Positions 10,301 through 17,500 of a DNA stretch of 42,064 bases are shown in pieces. A model generated the notes under the pieces. It was given only the letters and a program-made list of their open reading frames with translations, searched no databases and was not told where the DNA came from. The position numbers and the translations under genes are program-made. The stretch spans positions 1 to 42,064 of the forward strand of contig PKTJ01000043.1 of NCBI GenBank assembly GCA_002869205.1, in the 5' to 3' direction. The stretch comes from Candidatus Parcubacteria bacterium (lineage in GTDB: Bacteria > Patescibacteriota > Patescibacteriia > Magasanikbacterales > UBA922). Within the stretch, counting starts at the first letter, position 1. Every line of letters starts with the position of its first letter.

Positions 10301-13300
10301 ACAAGAAGATAATTTTGTTGGATTGTCTTATGCTGCAATGAACGACGTTGATACGTTTAATTTTTCACTGTCTCCGGGTGAAGGAGAAAAGCAGGTTTAC
10401 ACCAAATTAAAACATAGTACCTGTAACAAAACTTCTGTGGTTAGTAGTACGATTATACTAGATGAAACTGCACCTATTTTTGCAGGGGATAATATAGAAA
10501 AGTTGCCAGCTGACACAAAAAATTATTTAGTTACACATTTAAAGTTTGATGAAGAGTCTGGGGAAACTGCACAAGATTCTGCTCACTCAAATGATGGGAC
10601 TATTGTTGGTGGTTCATCAATTGATAATGCAATTTCTTTTTCCGGATTACTTTTTGATGGTGATGATTATGTGACGATTCCTAATACTAATGACATTAAT
10701 TTAGGATTGCATGAACAGCGCTCTGTTAGTGTGTGGTTTAAAGTAGTAGATAAGGATTTGGCTACCAAACAAGTTATTTATGAAGAAGGAGGGCAATCAA
10801 GAGGTCTTAATATTTATGTCCACGATGGAAGTTTGTATGTTGGTGGTTGGAATAATGTAACTAGTGAAAGTCGTTGGACAGGCACTTGGCTCTCTACATC
10901 TGACATCGAAAACAATACATGGCATCATGTTGTCCTTACACTCAATGGTTTTTCTGATATCTATCCAGAAACTCTCAAGGCATATCTCGATAGTGAATTG
11001 TATGGTGCAGGAGAAGGTTCTCAATTGTGGGGACACACCGGGGATATTTCTATTGGGCGTAATGGTGATACAAAATTTCATGATGGCGGTGACGGTACTG
11101 ATGGTGAATATTTTGTCGGATCCATTGATGAGCTCGCTATTTTCAATGACAATTTATCAGCAGATGAGGTGGAGACATTATATAGTTCTATTTCAGTTGA
11201 TACATCATCTGAAAATACACGATCTGTGTTTAGAGGAAAAGTCGCAGATAATTATCTGGAGGATGTGCAGGTACATATGCGTTTGCTGCACTTTGAGCCT
11301 GGTGTGAGTAATCCTATCATTTCAGATATAGATGATGAGCTGTCTCTTCTTGATAGTATGTCTGAAATATTTTCTAATATAAATGTCTTGACTGTCGCGG
11401 CAATAACAAATCCAGAATATTATGTTGTCGAATCTGTCTCGCCAGCTGAGGATGGTAGTTTTGTTATCACTGTTCCTTTTTCTGAGGCAGGAGAATATAT
11501 AGTGGAGGTTCAGGCTGAAGACGGTGCAGGTAATGTGAGTAAATCATATACTAAGACATTGTCGCTCACAAGCTATGAAGAGATTTGTGGTGATCATATA
11601 GACAACAATGGTAACGATAGAATAGACGAAGGGTGCGGCTGTGATACAACTTTGAGTACTGATCCCGATGGTGACGGTATTGATGCCTATGAAGATAATT
11701 GTCCATGTGAGTATAATCCTCATCAAGAGGATGAAGATGGGGATGGTGTGGGTGATGCGTGTGATAATTGCATTGCAACAGCAAATCCGGCACAAGTTGA
11801 TTATTATGGGCCAGATGGTATTGGGGATGCATGCCAGTTGACTCCGGACAAATTTGTTTGTGATACGATTCCGTATATTACACTTGATATTTCACGAGCA
11901 GAAAATACTGGGGCGGGTGATTCACAAAGTAAAGTATTTATTGGTAACACCGATACCTCTGTAGAATCTGGTGACATTTTGTATTTGCGTGATTTCACCT
12001 CAGAGGGAGAGGGAAAAAACATGTACTACGATCAGACGGTCAGACAAAATGTTGGTGGTATGGCAGTCAGGCGTGGGCCGGGCTGGATCAGTTTAGTGTT
12101 ATACGGTCATCATGGTTCAGGGGCAGGAAAAGAAATTATGGATGTCGATTTTACCTTGAATGGAGCTCGTATTACTTCGTTTGAAAATGTAAATTTAGAA
12201 AATCAGGGCGATGGTAGACACACAGATAATGCTGGTCAAGACGAAGTTTATTTTTGGACAGAAGGGTATGAAAAGGGTATCAATCCTCCTTTTGGTATTG
12301 GTAGTAATCAGGTGCAGTCACGTCTTCGTGTTACAACACATCATGATGAGTTTTATATCAAATATAGATGTGATGATACAGGTGACCCACCACCTCCACT
12401 ACCTGACACAGACAAAGATACAATTTTGGACAAAGATGATAATTGTCCGTATGAACCAAATCGTGAGCAAGAAGATGGGGATGGAGATGGTAAGGGGGAT
12501 GCCTGTGATTATTGTCCTGATGTAAAAGAAGGTAGATTCGATTTTAGTGCAAATAAAAATTTTAAGAGTAGAGAACAAGGACATTTTGGTAAAGTGGAAA
12601 TTCCACCCCAACAATCCTATGAAAATAAATATGTCGATGTAAGTTGTTATAGATCTTTTGATCAAATGGGATATGAATCGTCAGACAAGTTTATGGCTCT
12701 CAGCGATATCTATAAGTATGAGTCAAGTGTGCAGTTCAATGATTCAGATATAAAAATTGCTTTTTCATTTGATCCAGAAGAGGTGAATGTAGAAGAAGAT
12801 GCAATTTATCGTAAGGTTGGTAGTGGATCATGGGAAAAGCAGGAAACAATCTTTGACACAGATACTCACACTGCATATGCCCATACAGATGGATTTTCTT
12901 ACTGGGTTTTGGCTCATGCGGATGGAGACCTTGTCATTGATACAGATGAGGATGGTATTCCAGATGACGTAGACAATTGTCCAACTGTTTACAATCCTCT
13001 TCAGGTTGATGAAGATGGGGACGGCATAGGTGACGCGTGTCAGGATGATGATGACGATGATGATGCAGAATGTGGTAACGATATAGTGGAAGAAGGGGAA
13101 GAGTGCGACGGTTCGGCAGAAGACGGATTTTATTGCAGTCTTTCTTGTAATCTCGTGCCGATCACATCAGATCCTGTTTGTGGTAATGGAATACTTGAGA
13201 CAGGGGAATCATGTGACGATAATAATAATATCAATGGGGATGGTTGTTCCTCGTCTTGTTTTGTGGAAGTCGACCCCGATGACCCTACAGATCCAGAAGA

Positions 13301-14408
13301 TCCTAATCCGACAAGTGGAGATCCTGAAGATCCAGAAGAGCCGTCTATTGGTGAATCAATTATAAATTTTATTACACCAGTCAGTGAACAAATTAAAAAA
13401 ATGGCTAAGGTGGTCCAAGATATAACTCGAAAAACTATAGAAGTTATACAAAAAGTAATTGACAACCCTCAAGTTGAGGAAGTAAATGAAAAAATAATTG
13501 TACCGGTGATTGCTACTGCAGGTGTTGCAAACGTTGCTATTGGTTTTCAATTCCCAAATATATTCATGTTCTTGCGCTACCTTTTTGGCCAGCCTCTCCT
13601 AGCTCTTCGTCGTCGTAAGCAAAAACAATGGGGGGTTGTGTATGATGCATTTACCAAGCAACCTGTTGGTCTCGCTACGATTCGTGTGATAGATACCGTA
13701 CAAAACAAAGTGGTGCGCTCACAAGTGAGTGATACGCAAGGAAGATATTATATTATTTTGGATCCAGGTACGTATCGTCTCGAAGTAATCAAACCAGGAT
13801 TTACCGGATTTAGTGAATATCTTGAACATAAGAATGAGGATGCAAGATACATTAATCTATATCATGGAGAAGATTTTGAAATAGTAGAAGATAATGGTGA
13901 GCTCAACTACAATATCCCTCTTGATGCTGTAGAAAAATCAGGAGAAACACATGCTATTCTCAAAGATTATACACATAAGTTGTGGCATTATGGTATCGGA
14001 CTATCTGGTGTTATTATTACTGCGGTTTCATTTATTATCTCACCAAATTTGATTGTGTTAGCATTTTTCTTCCTACATTTATTATTATTTGGCATTGCAT
14101 ATCAGTTTGGACACAAGAAATTAGGAGAGACGTGGGGTATTATTACTGCGTCCAAGACACGTAAGAAGATTGGTAAGGTGATTGTGCGTGTGTTTGATGC
14201 GCAATATAATAAACTCGTAAATACCGGTATTTCTGATCGCAAGGGAAGATATGCTATTTTGGTTGGTCCAAGTCGTTATTATGCAACATATGAAAAGTCA
14301 GGGTACAAAGAAAAGAGGGGTAATACCCTCGACCTATCGAGTGAAAAAACAGACGGAATGGGTGGTATTATTGGTGAAAATGAGGAGCTAGAGCATAAGG
14401 TAAAATAG
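7374..14408 (+). CDS. Giant surface protein, class B: sialidase-like propeller head, FN3-like stalk, LamG-like domain, TSP3 Ca2+-binding repeats, Cys-rich DUF4215-like repeats, TM/CarboxypepD_reg-like anchor
   Basis: Track ORF starts at a GTG at 7338, but a TATAAT lies at 7330-7335, so ATG 7374 or 7383 is more likely. LamG-like LKFDEESGETAQDSAHSNDG...FDGDDYVTIPN; TSP3 DTDEDGIPDDVDNCPTVYNPLQVDEDGDGIGDAC; CGNGILETGESCDDNNNINGDGCSSSC; C-terminal TM helices and two TKQPVGLATIRVID/GKVIVRVFDAQ domains. Confidence 0.85.
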   Translation: MNVMRKRHHYFGSIRPGKKVNFLYLWVGIIVLGLGILGSLFFQRFVFAAITDYEAVGTYVVSDGDAGTSVVVDDELNPHVFYSTDTTSICGSADRYVHSYKDEGVWTHECLDADDNSSTRGFISAVFRNSGGQQLIYVAYRASNDMSFKYKQKTTAQSWSDVSWQDGSATITSSNAVVSSADLILDGNGYITLAYIDGDTSDADAYFYQDTDNDLSFADETRKTIATNFQSYVYGYFNTIELALRPSTADTFSVIWGTGPQYRNISNQARIYYEHYDGDWDNTGTTICDNVNGCYSPSIAYRSNGDVVVSYFEIETYPNSRLETAYYDDSETSWSTNNLIATLSSTEWPHTAMTVTSDDRVHLSYGNTTGGLARYTYSDTGVSSWASTQNIGYMEKRLDMYPRDTYVHIAGHADTSEGSGRIYYTTDDPGNNPPTVTDISPQQTSTSLVTVTTTIADANSDVTSLMVEHSTDGSSWSSSTIGTATQNSEGDGTVTSTAQITDIDTDNDGSVDLTFTWNVGVDVPNTETSTVYLKITPNDGTVDGDVVSSTAFAIDTRDPTVPGSLSVNTTSTQAVILNFGTTSTDSNFSEYKLFYKTSSPVTESDTAFTSSSDINLATSTLNGVSTTTISGFATNTLYYVNIWAYDTWGNATSSPNEVSFYTLANTPTGLTNSALATSTASFNVSAFNNDSLGSSGYYFDLTLTANGSSVSSSSWQSGDNTWSVSSLTPNTGYTIEAMYRNGDGVETVTTSLSFTTLSNEISSITPTVDSDTQITLAWTGDSTEYRSQNYTISSTTEWSANTSSVWSGLTPNTTYEFLVQGSNGLGVTTTWSSTSTAVTYSTIPASVSATPNSSSQITVSWVAVNSSWYQVERVDTSATSSWTQSNSISFSGLSADTEYSFRVKAKNSQDDETDWSSAVSITTDDQVDTGTGDSCSDVDNPTGEFTINNGDKYTSSTDIFFNFFNLSEGASKYSVAQEDNFVGLSYAAMNDVDTFNFSLSPGEGEKQVYTKLKHSTCNKTSVVSSTIILDETAPIFAGDNIEKLPADTKNYLVTHLKFDEESGETAQDSAHSNDGTIVGGSSIDNAISFSGLLFDGDDYVTIPNTNDINLGLHEQRSVSVWFKVVDKDLATKQVIYEEGGQSRGLNIYVHDGSLYVGGWNNVTSESRWTGTWLSTSDIENNTWHHVVLTLNGFSDIYPETLKAYLDSELYGAGEGSQLWGHTGDISIGRNGDTKFHDGGDGTDGEYFVGSIDELAIFNDNLSADEVETLYSSISVDTSSENTRSVFRGKVADNYLEDVQVHMRLLHFEPGVSNPIISDIDDELSLLDSMSEIFSNINVLTVAAITNPEYYVVESVSPAEDGSFVITVPFSEAGEYIVEVQAEDGAGNVSKSYTKTLSLTSYEEICGDHIDNNGNDRIDEGCGCDTTLSTDPDGDGIDAYEDNCPCEYNPHQEDEDGDGVGDACDNCIATANPAQVDYYGPDGIGDACQLTPDKFVCDTIPYITLDISRAENTGAGDSQSKVFIGNTDTSVESGDILYLRDFTSEGEGKNMYYDQTVRQNVGGMAVRRGPGWISLVLYGHHGSGAGKEIMDVDFTLNGARITSFENVNLENQGDGRHTDNAGQDEVYFWTEGYEKGINPPFGIGSNQVQSRLRVTTHHDEFYIKYRCDDTGDPPPPLPDTDKDTILDKDDNCPYEPNREQEDGDGDGKGDACDYCPDVKEGRFDFSANKNFKSREQGHFGKVEIPPQQSYENKYVDVSCYRSFDQMGYESSDKFMALSDIYKYESSVQFNDSDIKIAFSFDPEEVNVEEDAIYRKVGSGSWEKQETIFDTDTHTAYAHTDGFSYWVLAHADGDLVIDTDEDGIPDDVDNCPTVYNPLQVDEDGDGIGDACQDDDDDDDAECGNDIVEEGEECDGSAEDGFYCSLSCNLVPITSDPVCGNGILETGESCDDNNNINGDGCSSSCFVEVDPDDPTDPEDPNPTSGDPEDPEEPSIGESIINFITPVSEQIKKMAKVVQDITRKTIEVIQKVIDNPQVEEVNEKIIVPVIATAGVANVAIGFQFPNIFMFLRYLFGQPLLALRRRKQKQWGVVYDAFTKQPVGLATIRVIDTVQNKVVRSQVSDTQGRYYIILDPGTYRLEVIKPGFTGFSEYLEHKNEDARYINLYHGEDFEIVEDNGELNYNIPLDAVEKSGETHAILKDYTHKLWHYGIGLSGVIITAVSFIISPNLIVLAFFFLHLLLFGIAYQFGHKKLGETWGIITASKTRKKIGKVIVRVFDAQYNKLVNTGISDRKGRYAILVGPSRYYATYEKSGYKEKRGNTLDLSSEKTDGMGGIIGENEELEHKVK

Positions 14409-14421
14409 GTTAGGGTTAATT

Positions 14422-14452
14422 ATTGAACACCATTGTAATAATGGTGTTTTTT
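14422..14452 (+). terminator. Intrinsic terminator
   Basis: aacaccattgtaataatggtgttttttt hairpin plus T-tract just after the stop codon. Confidence 0.85.
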
Positions 14453-14478
14453 TATCCCCATTTTTGGCTACGTAGACC

Positions 14479-14507
14479 TTACAACCAGCTCTTTTTATTG
14501 ATATAAT
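14479..14507 (+). promoter_or_regulatory. Promoter TTACAA-N17-TATAAT of the 14514 gene
   Basis: Hexamers at 14479-14484 and 14502-14507; predicted TSS falls on or near the A of ATG 14514. Confidence 0.7.
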
Positions 14508-14513
14508 TAGTGC

Positions 14514-17500
14514 ATGAAACACAATATGGGAAATGAAAATGTAAATGGCGCAAGTCAGCTTGTTTTTAAATATGCAGCCGTATTTTATATTTTTATTTTT
14601 TTGTGTTTTTCTGTCAGTTTGTTGAAGGTTGCGTCTGTAATAACGATATATGCTCAGCAAGATAAACTAACCGCAAGCGATGCCGCCGCTGGTGATAGAT
14701 TTGGAGATTCGGTATCTATAAGCGGAGATTATGCCATTGTAGGAGCTTATGCCGATGCTAGTTCTCAGGGTTCGGCTTATATTTTCAAACGAAGTGGCGA
14801 AACATGGACTGAAATAAAGAAACTAACCGCAAGCGATGCCGCCGCTGGTGATAGATTTGGAGATGAGGTTGCCATAAGTGGAAATTATGCTATTGTTGGA
14901 GCATATGCTAACGCTGATGCAGGCGCCTTTTCTGGTTCGGCATATGTTTTTTACAAAGATCAGGGTGGAGTAGACAATTGGGGAGAGGTAAAAAAATTAA
15001 CCGCAAGTGATGCTGCAGCAAGCGATGTTTTTGGTTTCAATGTGTCTATAGATGGAGAATATGCGGTAGTTGGTGCACATCAAAATGATGATGGCGGGTC
15101 TCTTTCTGGTTCGGCATATGTTTTTTACAAAGATCAGGGTGGAGTAGACAATTGGGGAGAGGTGAAAAAAATCATAGCTAGCGATGATGCCGCAGGAGAT
15201 CATTTCGGAGATGATGTTTCTATAAGTGGAAGTGTTATTGTGGTTGGGGCTTGGGGGGACAGTTCTTTTGCTGGTTCGGCATATGTTTTTTACAAAGATT
15301 ATGGAGGTTTAAATAATTGGGGACAGTATAAAAAAATAACAGCCAGTGATGCAGCGGCAAGTGATTTTTTTGGGGACAGTATTTCTATAAGTGGAGATTA
15401 TGTAGTTGTTGGGGCAATCGGCAATGATGATGTAGGTTCTGATTCTGGTTCGGCATATGTTTTTCAGAAAGGCGATTTTGAAACTTGGGGGCAGATAAAA
15501 AAATTAACAGCCAGTGATATTGCTGATAGTGATAATTTTGGTGTAGATGTTTCTATAAGTGGAGAGTATGTGGTGGTTGGTGCATATAAAAATGACGATG
15601 TGGGTTCTGATTCTGGTTCAGCATATATTTTCTATAAAGATGAGGGTAGTGTAGATAATTGGGGGGAACAAACTAAGATAACAGCAGATGATGCTGCAGA
15701 CAGTGATTTTTTTGGATGGAGCGTTTCCATAAGTGGAGATTATGCGAATGTAGGGGCTTATGGGAATGATGATGATGGAGCCTTGTCTGGTTCATCCTAT
15801 ATTTTTTATACTGCGCCGTCTAATGCGGCACCATCAGCCACAACTCTTACACCATCACAGACAACCGCAGATATTGTAATGGTTACGACAACAATTGCAG
15901 ACACTGATGGTGATCTTACCAGTTCTACGTTTCAATATTCTATCAATGGAATTGACTGGACCAATGCAACTATTGGAGATGTGACGCAGAACGAAGCACT
16001 TGATGGTGTTGTGACTTCCACTGGAAGTATTCAAGACATTGATACAGATACTGATGCTGATAACAGCGTTGACCTGACTATTGAATGGATGGTTTCTACT
16101 GATCTGCCAAACACAGCTACCAATACTGCACAAATACGCATGACACCAAATGATGGTACGACAGATGGTACGACTCAGACATCCGCAGTATTTTCTATTG
16201 ATACAGCCACACCATCTCCAGCACTTGATGCACTGACCATTAATACCACATCGACAACATCGGTAATTTTAAATCTATCCACTACTACTGATGACAACTT
16301 TTCTGAATATATTATTTATTATAGTACTTCAACTCCGGTAACAACGACGAGTACTGAACTTTCTTCATCTACATTTTCTTATTTTGCTTCGAGTACTTGG
16401 GAAGGAAATGTAACTACGACATTATCTTCGCTGACTACCAATACACTGTATTATGTAGGTCTTTGGGCATATGATAGTTTTGGTAATAGCACATCTACGG
16501 CAAGTGAACTTAGCTTTTATACACTGACACCTAATCCTACTAATTTTGCTACTACGTCACTTACCTCAAGTACGGTTGATTTTTATGTGGATTCATTTGA
16601 TAATTTTGCTTCGGGAACGTCTGGTTATTATTTTGATCTTGCGTTGTTTGGTGGAGCATCGGTGACAACTACAGGGTGGACGACATCGAGTAATATGTGG
16701 TCATTAGATTCGCTTACGCCAAATACACGCTACACTGCATCGGTAAATTATCGTAATGGTGATGGTGTCTTGGCCGCAACATCGACATTAAACTTTTACA
16801 CATTGGCGGAGGTTCCAGGTGCCTCAACTCTTGCTGACCCAACAAACACTACTGTTGATATTACGGTGAATGCAGGGAATAATCCTGCTGCGACTGAATT
16901 TGCACTCTACAATGTGACTGACAGTACGTATATAGACGGGAGTGGTGATGCATCGGGCACCGTCGTGTGGAATACAGCTACGGTTTGGGGCACGATAACA
17001 GCGAATGATCTCACACCAAATACCAATTATGAGTTTTATGTAAAAGCAAGAAATGCCAGCGAAATAGAGACTGCTTTTGGAAGTAGTGCAACGGCATACA
17101 CGGCAGCTGGTACGCCAACATCAGTTACCGCGTCAGTAAGTGGAAGTGATGTGACAGTGAGCTGGTCTGGGACAGCAGCCGCTTATTGGGTAGAAGATAA
17201 TTCTGATTCTACCCGTAATTCTGGTTGGATCACGGCGACAACATATACTTTTTCAGGTTTGAGCAACGGCGCATATACTTTTAAAGTAAAAGGGAAAAAT
17301 GCAGAGGATACTGAAACAGTATATGTTTCAGCTAGTGCTGTGCAGGTGAGTGTCGGCGGCGGCGGTTCTACTGATAGTGGAGATGGAAGCACGGATGATT
17401 CAAATGATTCTGATTGTTCTACAGTAGAAGAATGTAATGAAGAAATAGAAGAGGACGCAGTGGGTTGGATAAAAATAAATAATGGAGATTTGCAAACGGA

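Noticed and set aside
11566-11832. His-rich antisense ORF (88 aa)
   Set aside because: Complement of Asp/Gly-rich TSP3 codons (gat/ggt); composition artefact opposite a real gene.
13040-13066. gatgatgatgacgatgatgatg run as a phase-variable microsatellite
   Set aside because: Imperfect trinucleotide run encoding Asp; length change would stay in frame, so no switching signature.
13130-13465. Antisense ORF rich in Gly/Ser (111 aa)
   Set aside because: Mirror of the Asp/Pro/Glu-rich linker of the surface protein; no start context or family resemblance.
14664-15810. Regular spacing of near-identical blocks resembling a CRISPR-like array
   Set aside because: Blocks are in-frame FG-GAP protein repeats with variable length and no unique spacers; no cas genes.
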